DNA of 64,000 nt from an uncultured Emticicia sp. (GTDB taxonomy: Bacteria; Bacteroidota; Bacteroidia; Cytophagales; Spirosomataceae). The translations under genes and the position numbers were made by a program. Shown piece by piece: positions 1 to 9,259 of this stretch. Position 1 is the stretch's first letter; every line of letters begins with the position of its first letter. Location of the stretch: contig NZ_CALCZQ010000021.1 of NCBI RefSeq assembly GCF_937903345.1, forward strand, positions 33,310-97,309, given 5' to 3'. The notes beneath the pieces are model-generated. The model saw only the letters and a list, made by a program, of their open reading frames with translations. It was not told the DNA's origin and made no database searches.

Positions 1-2
1 CC

Positions 3-3000
3 AACCAAGAACTCGAAATGATAAATATGGATTCCGATGAAATCGGCATGACTCATATCCAGCTTCAACAAAAATACAAGAATATACCCGTATATGGTGG
101 AGAAATTTGGCTGCATACCAAAGGTGAAAAAATTGATGTCTTGAATGGCCGTAATTTCCCGACTCCAAATTTGGCTTCAATATCTCCTACTATTTCTGAA
201 GATAAAGCTATTGGATTCGCAATGGCCGATGTAAGCAAAAAATCAATCGTTCAGCAAGCTGGCGTAACAGGTAAACTACTGGGTAAGATGCAAAACACTG
301 CCGAACTTATCGTTTATCATAAAGACGGTAATTTTACCGATGAGCGTTTGGCTTATAATCTTACAATTCGCCCTAATTTATTGGAACGATGGACCTATTT
401 CGTCGATGCCAATACTGGAGAAGTTTTAAAGAAATTCAATAATACTTGTTCGCTCGATGGGCCTTTAAAGGCAACAGCTAAAGATTTGAATGGTTTTTCT
501 CGTACATTCAATATACAACAGATTAGCAGCACCAACTACATGATAGATACACAACGTTTCATGTACAAACCGACTTCAAAACTCCCTGACGACCCTATTG
601 GTGCAATTTGGACAATTGATGCTCTGAACTCAACATCAGATAATATGAAGTATGACCAAATAAAATCGAATAGCATCAATAGCTGGAATGATAAGGCTGT
701 TTCGGCACATTATAATGCAGGTTTATGCTACGATTATTATCGCACAAAATTTGGGAGAAACTCGCTTGACGGCAAAGGAAGTAACATCATTTCAGTTATA
801 AATATTGCTGATGATGACGGTAAAGGTATGGATAATGCTTATTGGAACGGTGAATTTATGGGGTACGGAAATGGCCGTGATGCCTTTAAGCCACTTGCAG
901 GTGCATTAGATGTAGCTGGCCACGAAATGACACACGGTGTAGTAGAAGCAACAGCTCGCTTAGAATACCAGAAACAATCTGGAGCATTAAATGAATCTTT
1001 TGCTGATATTTTTGGGGTATTGATTGACCGCGACGACTGGACATTGGGCGAAGATGTGATTAAAGTTGGTTCATTTCCATCAGGAGCTTTACGTAGTTTA
1101 TCAAACCCAAATCAAGGTGGAAAAAACGACCCTGGGTATCAGCCAAAAACTATGTCTCAATATGCGAATCTACCCAACACCGATGAAGGAGATAATGGCG
1201 GCGTCCATGTAAATAGTGGTATTCCGAACTATGCTTTTTATTTATTTGCCTCAAACGCCAACGTAGGCAAAGACAAAGCCGAGCAGATTTATTACCGTGC
1301 TTTAAGTAAGTATCTGACTCGAACTTCAAAATTTATTGATGCACGTTTGGCTGTAATCAGGGCTGCTGCAGATTTGTATCCGACCGATAATAATGTTCTT
1401 AATGCTGCCAGAGCCGCATTCGATGCTGTGGGTATAACAGACCCAAATGGTAGTTCAACAACCACCACACCTCCTGCTCCAACTCAGACTCAACAAAATA
1501 TTCCGGTCAATAACGGCGGAGACTTTATTTTGGTTTTTGAACCTTCATCGGGCAAACTTTATACCGCAAAAGCAAATGCAGCAGTGAGCGAATACCGAGT
1601 AATTTCGTCGAGTGGGTGCTTGGCTAAGCCAAGTGTGACAGACGATGGTTTATTTGCTTACTTCGTAGGAAAAGATAAGGCTATTCGTAAAATTAGCTTA
1701 ACTGGAAGCTACACTGAAACAAAAATTTCCACTGATGCGGTTTGGGGAAATGTTGCGGTATCGAAAGATGGAAAACGTTTGGCAGCACTAACAGAAGCTG
1801 GTGATAAATTTATATATATTTTTAATCTTGAAGATAGTAAAGGAACTCGCTATAAATTACCACTGTATAATCCGACATATTCAACTGGTGTAAGCACAGG
1901 TGAGGTGCAGTACGCTGATTCATTTGAGTGGGATTATGCTGGAGAAGACATTATTTATGATGCTTTTAATAGTGTAAAAAGTTTATCTGGAACTATCGAA
2001 TTTTGGGATGTGGGCTTTATAAAAGCGTGGGATATTACAAAAAATAGCATCGGAAGCGGTAAAATTGAAAAATTATTTACCGACCTCGAAGCAGGTGAGA
2101 GCATCGGAAACCCATCTTTCTCAAAAAACTCTCAAGATGTAATTGCTTTTGATTATTTCACGGAAGATGAACCAGATATCTACTATCAAATTGCAATTGA
2201 TTTGAGCAAAACAGGCGATGATGCGATTGATGGTATCAACGAAAATAATGATGTGGGGTATCCTGGTTATTCTCGTTTGGATGATAAAATGCTCTACAAT
2301 ACACTTAATGGTAAACAACAAGATGTAAACATTATTGGTATAGATAAAAACAAAATTTCACCTTTAGGCACAGCCAAACAATTCTTACCTGATGCTTCAT
2401 GGGCGGTTTGGTACGCTCAAGGAACACGAAGCACTACAACCACAAAAACCGACCAAACTATTAATTTTGGTTCGATTGCAGACAAAAATATTGGTGAAAG
2501 TTTCACAGTTTCGGCCTCATCGAGTTCTAATTTAGCTGTTACATTTTCAGTAGGTTCTGGTGATATTTCAATTGGTGGAAATACAGTGAAAGTTGGTGCA
2601 AATGCAGGAAAAGCAAGTATAAAAGCAACCCAAGCTGGAAACACACAATTTAATGCCGCCACCACTACCCAAACATTCTGTATCATGCCTACTGCCCCAA
2701 AAATTACTTTAAGTGGTGGAAACTATATGATTTCAGGTGGCAAAATCTTTCAATGGTACGTAGCTGGAAATCCAGTTGGTGGACAAACAACTGCAACAAC
2801 TCTGAAACCAGACCTAAATGGAGTTTATACCGTAAAAGCCATTACAGATGATGGTTGTTTCAGTGCGGCATCTAATAGCATCGAAAATAAAATTGTAGTT
2901 TTGGACAATGAACCAAACGGAAATATCAAAATATTGATATTTCCGAATCCAACGGCAGACGAACTTCGCATCGAATTGCCAACAGGTGCAGTTTTCAAAG

Positions 3001-3158
3001 AAGCAAATTTTTATTCAACAAGTGGTAAAAAAACGATGAGTTTTGATAAACTTTCAAACAATAACTCATTGAATATTAGAGAATTACCGAAAGGTTTATA
3101 TTCTGTAAAAATCGAAACTTCACAAGGAAATATAGTACGAAAAGTAATAAGAGAATAA
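3..3158 (+). CDS. Secreted M4 (thermolysin-like) metallopeptidase with T9SS sorting domain, 5' partial
   Basis: Zinc endopeptidase expected at the cell surface or outside the cell. The frame is open to the left window edge, so the signal peptide and part of the FTP propeptide are missing. Numbering from the ATG at 18, the propeptide region fills about 1-150. The zinc site is HEMTH at 302-306 with the third ligand Glu326 in NESFAD, and the transition-state His397 is in GVHVNSG. This is the M4 pattern. After the catalytic domain (to about 480) comes a long region resembling a WD40/TolB-like beta-propeller (about 500-790), then an Ig-like stretch (about 815-890). The last 80 residues, beginning near IFPNPTADEL, form a type A T9SS C-terminal domain, which implies export through the type IX secretion system. 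The propeller assignment is inference from strand-like repeats; the protease call is firm. A hairpin terminator follows directly. Confidence 0.93.
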   Translation, partial: NQELEMINMDSDEIGMTHIQLQQKYKNIPVYGGEIWLHTKGEKIDVLNGRNFPTPNLASISPTISEDKAIGFAMADVSKKSIVQQAGVTGKLLGKMQNTAELIVYHKDGNFTDERLAYNLTIRPNLLERWTYFVDANTGEVLKKFNNTCSLDGPLKATAKDLNGFSRTFNIQQISSTNYMIDTQRFMYKPTSKLPDDPIGAIWTIDALNSTSDNMKYDQIKSNSINSWNDKAVSAHYNAGLCYDYYRTKFGRNSLDGKGSNIISVINIADDDGKGMDNAYWNGEFMGYGNGRDAFKPLAGALDVAGHEMTHGVVEATARLEYQKQSGALNESFADIFGVLIDRDDWTLGEDVIKVGSFPSGALRSLSNPNQGGKNDPGYQPKTMSQYANLPNTDEGDNGGVHVNSGIPNYAFYLFASNANVGKDKAEQIYYRALSKYLTRTSKFIDARLAVIRAAADLYPTDNNVLNAARAAFDAVGITDPNGSSTTTTPPAPTQTQQNIPVNNGGDFILVFEPSSGKLYTAKANAAVSEYRVISSSGCLAKPSVTDDGLFAYFVGKDKAIRKISLTGSYTETKISTDAVWGNVAVSKDGKRLAALTEAGDKFIYIFNLEDSKGTRYKLPLYNPTYSTGVSTGEVQYADSFEWDYAGEDIIYDAFNSVKSLSGTIEFWDVGFIKAWDITKNSIGSGKIEKLFTDLEAGESIGNPSFSKNSQDVIAFDYFTEDEPDIYYQIAIDLSKTGDDAIDGINENNDVGYPGYSRLDDKMLYNTLNGKQQDVNIIGIDKNKISPLGTAKQFLPDASWAVWYAQGTRSTTTTKTDQTINFGSIADKNIGESFTVSASSSSNLAVTFSVGSGDISIGGNTVKVGANAGKASIKATQAGNTQFNAATTTQTFCIMPTAPKITLSGGNYMISGGKIFQWYVAGNPVGGQTTATTLKPDLNGVYTVKAITDDGCFSAASNSIENKIVVLDNEPNGNIKILIFPNPTADELRIELPTGAVFKEANFYSTSGKKTMSFDKLSNNNSLNIRELPKGLYSVKIETSQGNIVRKVIRE

Positions 3159-3178
3159 GAATTATCAATAAAAGTTTT

Positions 3179-3210
3179 AAACCCCGCCAACTATCTTGGT
3201 GGGGTTTCTT
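3179..3210 (+). terminator. Rho-independent terminator after the M4 protease gene
   Basis: A 12-bp stem (left arm 3179-3190, right arm 3196-3207, one G-U pair) with a 5-base loop ends in a T-rich run. It lies 20 bases after the protease stop codon and separates that gene from the DUF1003 gene. Confidence 0.75.
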
Positions 3211-3230
3211 AATCATTAACCGTTATACTG

Positions 3231-3788
3231 ATGAATAAAAATGAAATAGATGGATTGTTTGCAAACGAACAAGAACACCTTAGTAAATTGCATAAGATTG
3301 TGGAAGAAACAATCAAAGAAGAGGAGTTGATTGTTAATAACCTCCTGAATCCGCCCAAAGAAATCATTTCTCGGGGCCAAGAGATTTCGGATAAAGTTGC
3401 GTTATTTGGTGGAAGTTGGAAATTTATTATCTTTTTCGGTGTTATTCTTACAGTTTGGATTATAGTTAATGCTACGCTTCCAGAAAAAGATAGATTTGAC
3501 CCTTATCCATTTATCTTGATGAATTTGATTTTATCAACCATTGCGGCTCTTCAAGCTCCGATAATTATGATGAGCCAAAACCGCCAAGAAGAAAAAGATA
3601 GAATGAGAAGTGAAAACGATTATTTGGTAAATTTGAAAGCTGAAATGGAAATCAGAGGTTTACACCAAAAGATTGATTTACTTTTAGAAGAACAAATTAA
3701 AACTTTGTTCGATACCCAAGCCAAACAGTTTGCTTTGCTTCAAGAAATCAATGAAAGATTAGAAAAACATTTAAAAAACAATTCATAA
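3231..3788 (+). CDS. DUF1003 family membrane protein
   Basis: A 185-residue protein with a charged N-terminal helix, two membrane segments (about 63-80 and 93-112, separated by a short loop containing DRFDPYPFILMNL) and a long charged C-terminal helix likely to form a coiled coil. The FDPYPFILMNLILS segment and the ALQAPIIMMSQNRQ segment are the recognisable core of DUF1003. No enzymatic role is known for the family; it is usually described only as a membrane protein. The gene starts 20 bases after the terminator of the protease gene and ends 29 bases before the oxidoreductase gene, so the latter two may be cotranscribed. The family call is confident and the function is unknown. Confidence 0.85.
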   Translation: MNKNEIDGLFANEQEHLSKLHKIVEETIKEEELIVNNLLNPPKEIISRGQEISDKVALFGGSWKFIIFFGVILTVWIIVNATLPEKDRFDPYPFILMNLILSTIAALQAPIIMMSQNRQEEKDRMRSENDYLVNLKAEMEIRGLHQKIDLLLEEQIKTLFDTQAKQFALLQEINERLEKHLKNNS

Positions 3789-3817
3789 AACCATTTTACA
3801 CAATTCATAAACAAATC

Positions 3818-4900
3818 ATGTCAACCTTAACATTACCTATAAGAGTACTCGTAGTTGGCTGCGGAAACATGGGAGCATCGCATGCACAAGCCTATCAATT
3901 AATTGAGGGTTTTGAAATTTGCGGTATTGTTTCGACAGGTAAAAGCAAAGAAGTGCTAAACGAAAAATTGGGTGGCGGCTATACCTTATTTTCAGATTAT
4001 GCAACTGCCCTGTCTGAAACCAAACCAGACGCAGTTTGTATCTCAACTTACCCCGACACCCACGAAGCATTTGCAATCATGGCTTTTGAAAATAATTGTC
4101 ATGTTTTTATCGAAAAACCATTAGCCGATACCGTTGCAGGTTCAGAACGAGTGGCTGCCGCTGCAAAAAAATCTGATAAAAAATTAGTTGTGGGTTATAT
4201 CTTACGCCATCATCCCTCATGGGAGAAATTCGTGGAACTTTCTCACGAACTCGGCAAACCGCTCGTTATGCGTATGAACCTCAACCAACAAAGCCATGGG
4301 GTAATGTGGGATGTGCACCGCAATTTGATGAAAAGCCTCAGCCCTATTGTTGATTGTGGCGTGCATTATATTGATGTGATGTGCCAAATGACTCGCTCAA
4401 AACCACTCCAAGTAACAGCCATAGGAGCCAGATTGACGAATGATATTGCCGAAAACAACTATAATTATGGACAATTACAGATACGTTTTGAAGATGGCTC
4501 GGTAGGTTGGTACGAAGCAGGCTGGGGGCCAATGATGAGCGAAACAGCATTTTTCATTAAAGATGTAATCGGGCCAAATGGTTGTGTATCAATTGTGGCA
4601 AAAGAAGCTGGTGGTACTGGAAAATCAGACAATGTTGATGCTCATACAAAAACCGAATCATTACGTTTTCATCATGCTGATATTGATGCCAACAATCAGT
4701 TTATAAAACAAGATACATGGTTTAATCTGAGCGATGAACCCAATCATCAAGAACTTTGTAACCGTGAACAACGCTATTTTTTGAAAGCTATAACAGAAAA
4801 TATCGACCTTACCGACCACGTACAAGATGCAGTGAATAGCCTAAAAATCGCCTTTGCTTGTGATGAGTCTGTTCGCACTGGTCAAGTGGTATATCTATGA
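3818..4900 (+). CDS. Gfo/Idh/MocA family oxidoreductase
   Basis: A 360-residue NAD(P)-dependent dehydrogenase of the sugar/inositol oxidoreductase type. The N-terminal Rossmann fold shows GCGNMG at 14-19, and the family motif EKPLAD starts at Glu99. The C-terminal alpha/beta domain has the YIDVM segment and a conserved His in DCGVHYIDVM, close to the usual catalytic His position. There is no signal peptide, so it is probably cytosolic. The substrate cannot be told from sequence because the family covers glucose-fructose oxidoreductases, inositol dehydrogenases and many sugar acid enzymes. Neither neighbour helps: upstream is a DUF1003 gene and downstream, convergent, is the histone-like gene, with a strong shared terminator between them. 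Confidence 0.9.
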   Translation: MSTLTLPIRVLVVGCGNMGASHAQAYQLIEGFEICGIVSTGKSKEVLNEKLGGGYTLFSDYATALSETKPDAVCISTYPDTHEAFAIMAFENNCHVFIEKPLADTVAGSERVAAAAKKSDKKLVVGYILRHHPSWEKFVELSHELGKPLVMRMNLNQQSHGVMWDVHRNLMKSLSPIVDCGVHYIDVMCQMTRSKPLQVTAIGARLTNDIAENNYNYGQLQIRFEDGSVGWYEAGWGPMMSETAFFIKDVIGPNGCVSIVAKEAGGTGKSDNVDAHTKTESLRFHHADIDANNQFIKQDTWFNLSDEPNHQELCNREQRYFLKAITENIDLTDHVQDAVNSLKIAFACDESVRTGQVVYL

Positions 4901-4910
4901 TTAATCTAAG

Positions 4911-4964
4911 ACTCATCAACAAAAAAGTCTCGAAGGAATCTTCGAGACTTTTTTGTTGATGAGT
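4911..4964. terminator. Bidirectional terminator, 25-bp perfect stem
   Basis: Arms at 4911-4935 and 4940-4964 are exact reverse complements around a 4-base loop (gaat). Each arm holds a run of six A or T, so the hairpin can end transcription of the oxidoreductase gene on the plus strand and of the Hc1-like gene on the minus strand. The perfect stem is unusually long for a terminator. Confidence 0.8.
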
Positions 4965-5036
4965 AGCAAACATTTTAAATTCATTAAACTAATTTAAGAA
5001 AAAAGTAATAATTCATCTAAAAGTTGTTTGTATGCT

Positions 5037-5219
5037 TCAAGCTTTCGCAGCATTCTTTTTGGCTTGAACCTCAGCTCTTGTGTCTTTGGCCCATTTAGCT
5101 AAATCAGCCATTCCTGCTCTTACACGAGTACCAGCAGCATTGTTTCCTTTGTCATAAAACTTGTCGAAATCTGCTGCTAAAGCAGCTACAAGGTCCGTTA
5201 ATTCTTTGTACTTATCCAT
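5037..5219 (-). CDS. Hc1-type histone H1-like small DNA-binding protein
   Basis: A 60-residue basic, alanine-rich protein. The FYDKGNNAAGTRVRAGMADLAKWAKDTR region matches the small Hc1 proteins common in Bacteroidota, related to chlamydial histone H1-like Hc1. Conserved features are the FYxKGNxAAGTRVR stretch and the lysine-rich tail (QAKKNAAKA). The likely role is nonspecific DNA binding and nucleoid organisation. It is a stand-alone gene with a 750-base AT-rich region upstream, which is where its promoter must lie, and it converges on the oxidoreductase gene through the shared long terminator. The family call is good; the cellular role in this lineage is not established. Confidence 0.88.
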   Translation of the reverse strand: MDKYKELTDLVAALAADFDKFYDKGNNAAGTRVRAGMADLAKWAKDTRAEVQAKKNAAKA

Positions 5220-5975
5220 AATAGAAATAAAAGGTTTTTGGGTGATAAATTAAGTTATTTTGAGTTTTTGAATGATAATGTGATTGCAAGTTAGATATAT
5301 TATGAAATTTTACAAATTTTTCATCAAAAAATACCATATAAAGCATTGTTTTTCCCTAAAAAATAATAAAATACCTGTCGAAACCAGATTTTAACATAGA
5401 TTAATTTTAAATTTTCAAATAATTAACTAAAATTTAACATGTACATTTAATACTCTGTTCTTTACTGTACAATTTCACGATATTTACAATTGCTTTCCTA
5501 TTCAAAACATGCCTTAAATCATTTTTAAACCAAAAGGTAACCTATTTCTGTTAATATTTAAACTGAATGCTGAAATCGGCATTTTGTATTTTCTCAGAAA
5601 AACTGATTTTAATATATTTGAATGACCACAACTTTATTGTTTAATTTGCCAAAATCAAGATTAACATTTTGTCAAAAAATATGTCATTAAAAAAACCGAA
5701 TTCATGATACCTATATAACGCTCGCAAAATATTGAGAAAACACCAATTGAAACCAATTCAAAAGCATTTGTTAATCGTAATAACATTTTTCTTTGTCTTT
5801 ATAAAATCTTGGGCTAAAATCAATAATCAAATTAACGTTAAAAATGAAGCTTTTTCTTTGTGAATGGTTATGCTCAAACTTGCAAAAAAAGGCATAAAAA
5901 AATGTTGAAATTCTATTGAAAATCAACATTTTAAATAATGATATTATTTCCCTAATTATTGTTAAAGAAAAAATA
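5220..5975. other. AT-rich intergenic region, 756 bases, no gene seen
   Basis: This stretch lies upstream of the histone-like gene and downstream of the palmitoyltransferase-like gene, both on the minus strand. I found no open frame of plausible protein character, no clear -7 box with partner element, and no tRNA-like fold. It presumably holds the histone-like gene's promoter. A small RNA cannot be excluded by eye. Confidence 0.5.
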
Positions 5976-7259
5976 TTACGAAACCACTAAAGGAGCATAT
6001 TCGCCTGCTTGTAATTTAGTCTGTACTTTCTCGAAACAATCCATTGTATATTCTACATCTTCGAGCGTGTGCGATGCCGTCGGAATAATTCGGAGCATTA
6101 TAACACCTTTAGGGACGACTGGATAAATAATTACCGAACAGAATATACCCATGTTTTCACGCATATCACGAATCAAATTGGTAACCGTTGGTAAGTCATA
6201 ATTTCCTTGTAAAAATACTGGTGTAACTGGCGAAGTTGTATCGCCAATATCAAATCCACGCTTCCGGAAACCTTCTTGCAACGCACGCACGATTGTCCAA
6301 AGATTTTCTTTAAATTCCGGATGATTCTTCATCAATTCCAATCGTTTCATTCCACCAACAACAAACGGCATCGGTAAGGCCTTTGCGTAAGTTTGCGAAC
6401 GCATATTATATTTCAAGAACATCACAACTTCTGGTTCGGCTGCAATAAATGCACCGATAGCTGCCATTGATTTAGCAAATGTACAGAAGTGTAAATCAAC
6501 TTGGTCTTGCACACCAAAATATTCAGGCACACCTGCACCTGTTTCGCCCATTGTACCAAAACCATGAGCATCATCAACCAATAAACGGAAGTTATATTTT
6601 TTCTTTAAATCAACGATTTTATCTAAGCTACCAACCTTTCCTGACATACCAAAAACGCCTTCTGTTATAACCAAGATTCCACCGCCTTGCTCATCAGCCA
6701 ATTTGGTCGCTCTGACGAGGTTTTTCTCTAAACTTTCCATATCGTTATGAGCAAATTGGTAGTAAGTTCCACCTTTTGCTTTGTGCAGACGAATACCATC
6801 AATTAAACAGGCGTGACTTTCGGCATCAAACACAATAACGTCTTTTCTATCAACAATACATTCAATTACCGACATTACACCTTGGTAGCCATAATTCAAA
6901 AGAAACGAATCTTTTTTACCAACATATTCGGCCAATTGTTTTTCAAATTGCTCATGCAATTCGGTATTTCCAGTCATCATTCTCGCTCCCATTGGGTAAG
7001 CCAAACCGTATTCTGCCGCCGCCTCAGCATCTGCCTGACGTACTTCAGGATGATTTGCCAAACCTAAATAGTTATTTAACGACCAATTTAACATTCTTTT
7101 ACCCATAAACTCCATGTGCGGACCAAGTTCGCCCGAAAGTCTTGGAAAAGAATAATAATGATGAGAATTAAGCAATTTAGCCTGCGACCCGATTGGACCT
7201 AAATTATTAAGAGCTTTATCAAAAATATCTTGTGCCATTTTACAATTATCAGTTATCAA
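5976..7259 (-). CDS. Serine palmitoyltransferase-like alpha-oxoamine synthase
   Basis: A PLP-dependent fold-type I enzyme that condenses an amino acid (serine, or cysteate in sulfonolipid makers) with a fatty acyl thioester to give a 3-keto long-chain base, the first step of sphingolipid or capnine-type lipid synthesis in Bacteroidota. Visible motifs are NYLGLANHP, the PLP-stacking region around DAESHACLIDG, DDAHGFGTMG with the Asp that binds the pyridine nitrogen, and the Schiff-base Lys263 in TFAKSMA. The length of 427 residues is slightly long because the first ATG adds seven residues; the ATG at 7238 (MAQDIF) matches the usual N-terminus better. The alternative within the family is 2-amino-3-ketobutyrate CoA ligase, but the tryptophan-containing MLNWSLNNYLGL start and C-terminal region look more like the sphingolipid branch. 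A good promoter lies upstream. Confidence 0.88.
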   Translation of the reverse strand: MITDNCKMAQDIFDKALNNLGPIGSQAKLLNSHHYYSFPRLSGELGPHMEFMGKRMLNWSLNNYLGLANHPEVRQADAEAAAEYGLAYPMGARMMTGNTELHEQFEKQLAEYVGKKDSFLLNYGYQGVMSVIECIVDRKDVIVFDAESHACLIDGIRLHKAKGGTYYQFAHNDMESLEKNLVRATKLADEQGGGILVITEGVFGMSGKVGSLDKIVDLKKKYNFRLLVDDAHGFGTMGETGAGVPEYFGVQDQVDLHFCTFAKSMAAIGAFIAAEPEVVMFLKYNMRSQTYAKALPMPFVVGGMKRLELMKNHPEFKENLWTIVRALQEGFRKRGFDIGDTTSPVTPVFLQGNYDLPTVTNLIRDMRENMGIFCSVIIYPVVPKGVIMLRIIPTASHTLEDVEYTMDCFEKVQTKLQAGEYAPLVVS

Positions 7260-7301
7260 TTTTTCAGTAATCTATTACAAACTTTTCACTAAAATAATAT
7301 T

Positions 7302-7333
7302 CAAAATTAACGCTTTTTTGGTAGGAAAACAAA
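7302..7333 (-). promoter_or_regulatory. Bacteroidota-type promoter for the palmitoyltransferase-like gene
   Basis: On the minus strand, TTTG (7333-7330) is followed after 20 bases by TAATTTTG (7309-7302), matching the TTTG / TAnnTTTG consensus. Transcription would start near 7295, upstream of both candidate start codons. Confidence 0.5.
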
Positions 7334-7604
7334 CGGCAGTTTCTTTGAAAAATCCTATCTATTAAAATTGTTCAAAATTTTTATGAGATTTTAAAAAAAT
7401 CAATTTTATTTTAATGTTACTTAGTGGTAAAATAGCCCATAGACCACAGAAAATGGCCAACAGTTTTTCAGTTATGATCATAACATACTTTAAATTCAAA
7501 ATATTTTACTTCCGATAGAAAATATTTTAGAAATACTGTGGACAGCCAACCTTTACCTGCTGACTTAAAAAATATACAACAAAAACCAAATCAATCAAAG
7601 TAAC

Positions 7605-9116
7605 GTGATAAAGTCGATTCGTAAAATACTAATTGCCAATAGAGGTGAGATTGCTGTTCGCGTGATGCGAACCGCTCGTGAAATGGGGATAAAAACGGTA
7701 GCCGTTTTTTCGGAAGCTGATCGAAACTTTCCACATGTAAAATATGCTGACGAGGCTGTTTGTATTGGTCCTGCTGCTTCGAAAGATTCATATTTGAGAG
7801 GCGATAAGATTATTGAAGTAGCCAAATGTTTAGGAGTTGATGCGATTCACCCTGGCTATGGCTTTTTATCAGAAAATGCCGACTTTTCGAGAAAAGTACA
7901 AGAAGCAGGCTTGATTTTCATTGGGCCATCTCCTAAGTCAATTGAGGTTATGGGCGATAAGCTATCATCGAAACATACAGTAGCTAAGTATAATATTCCG
8001 ATGGTTCCTGGCACACCTGATGCAATTACTGACCGTGCTGCAGCCAAGCAAAAATCGGCCGAAATTGGGTATCCAGTTTTGATAAAAGCCAGTGCTGGTG
8101 GTGGCGGAAAAGGCATGAGAGTAGTAGAAAACGAAGCAGAATTTGACGAACAAATGGACCGAGCTGTTGGCGAAGCGATTTCTTCTTTTGGCAATGGAGC
8201 GTGTTTCATCGAAAAATACATTTCGAAACCCAAGCATATCGAAATTCAAATTATGGGTGATAAACATGGCAATGTGGTGCATCTTTTTGAACGTGAATGT
8301 TCGATTCAGCGACGTCACCAAAAAGTAGTTGAAGAAGCTCCGTCGGCTGTGCTTACGCCCGAAATCAGAGAAGCAATGGGTAAATGTGCCGTTGATGTGG
8401 CCAAAGCTTGTAACTATTATGGTGCAGGAACGGTTGAGTTTATTGTGGACGAAGGTTTGAACTTTTATTTCTTAGAAATGAATACTCGATTGCAGGTCGA
8501 ACACCCAGTAACAGAAATGATTACGGGAATTGACCTAGTAAAAGAGATGATACACGTGGCAGAAGGACGTGAATTGAGTTTCAAACAAGAAGATTTGAAG
8601 ATAAACGGTCATGCAATCGAAGTAAGGGTTTGTGCCGAAGACCCAGCAAATAATTTTTTGCCAGATGTTGGACTTTTGAAAACTTATGTACGTCCGCAAG
8701 GCAATGGCATACGAGTGGATGATGGCATAGAAGAAGGCATGGAAATTCCGATTCATTACGACCCTCTGATTGCGAAACTAATTGCCTACGGAAAAGACCG
8801 CAACGAAACTATTGAAAAAATGATTCGTGCCATTGATGAATTTAAGATTACGGGTGTAGCCACTACCCTACCATTCTGTAAATTTGCTCTTCAACACGAA
8901 GCTTTCGTCAGCGGTAAATTTGATACTCGATTTGTAGGTTTATACTTTACGCCAGAGGTTTTGCAGGCAGAAACTCCGACGATAGAGTTTGAAATTGCCG
9001 CAGTTTTAGCCGCTGAAATATTGAAACGTAAGCAAAATAATAGCTCCGTACAAAATACGTCAGCTGCTACACAAACCAGCCAATGGCGTAGAAATCGGGT
9101 TGCTTTGAGAGGATAA
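7605..9116 (+). CDS. accC: Biotin carboxylase (acyl-CoA carboxylase subunit)
   Basis: An ATP-grasp enzyme that carboxylates biotin on a carrier protein for acetyl-CoA or propionyl-CoA carboxylase. The N-terminal preATP-grasp signature KILIANRGEIAVR is at about 7-19, the glycine-rich ATP loop ASAGGGGKGMR near 160-170, and the catalytic/metal region EMNTRLQVEHPVTE near 290-303. At 503 residues it is about 50 longer than E. coli AccC. The extra tail ends in SQWRRNRVALRG, like the segment after the carboxylase core in acyl-CoA carboxylase alpha chains, but no biotinyl domain follows. The start is a GTG at 7605 (KSIRKILIANRGE), set by family alignment. No carrier or carboxyltransferase gene is adjacent, so the substrate is open. 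A hairpin terminator overlaps the stop codon. Confidence 0.93.
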   Translation: MIKSIRKILIANRGEIAVRVMRTAREMGIKTVAVFSEADRNFPHVKYADEAVCIGPAASKDSYLRGDKIIEVAKCLGVDAIHPGYGFLSENADFSRKVQEAGLIFIGPSPKSIEVMGDKLSSKHTVAKYNIPMVPGTPDAITDRAAAKQKSAEIGYPVLIKASAGGGGKGMRVVENEAEFDEQMDRAVGEAISSFGNGACFIEKYISKPKHIEIQIMGDKHGNVVHLFERECSIQRRHQKVVEEAPSAVLTPEIREAMGKCAVDVAKACNYYGAGTVEFIVDEGLNFYFLEMNTRLQVEHPVTEMITGIDLVKEMIHVAEGRELSFKQEDLKINGHAIEVRVCAEDPANNFLPDVGLLKTYVRPQGNGIRVDDGIEEGMEIPIHYDPLIAKLIAYGKDRNETIEKMIRAIDEFKITGVATTLPFCKFALQHEAFVSGKFDTRFVGLYFTPEVLQAETPTIEFEIAAVLAAEILKRKQNNSSVQNTSAATQTSQWRRNRVALRG

Positions 9117-9160
9117 CAAAGAAGATCTTAAACTAAAATTTTAGACCTTTTTTGTTATTT
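9113..9160 (+). terminator. Terminator overlapping the biotin carboxylase stop codon
   Basis: An imperfect stem of about 20 bp starts at the stop codon itself (ATAACAAA at 9113-9120 pairs with TTTGTTAT at 9151-9158) and runs into a T-rich tail. The inner part has two mismatches. Confidence 0.55.
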
Positions 9161-9235
9161 TTAAAATAATTCAAAAACTACTTCGGATAAAATAGAAGTA
9201 TTTCAGCAATGATATAATCAAATTTAGAAAATTAC

Positions 9236-9243
9236 TATATTTG
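9236..9243 (+). promoter_or_regulatory. TAnnTTTG -7 box before the Uma2 gene
   Basis: TATATTTG fits the Bacteroidota -7 consensus and lies 16 bases before the ATG at 9260, which predicts a very short leader. No good -33 TTTG is seen at the usual spacing. Confidence 0.4.
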
Positions 9244-9259
9244 TAAAAAAACAATAGTT

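Noticed and set aside
3837..4076. Minus-strand frame inside the oxidoreductase gene
   Set aside because: It is a shadow of a well-supported plus-strand gene.
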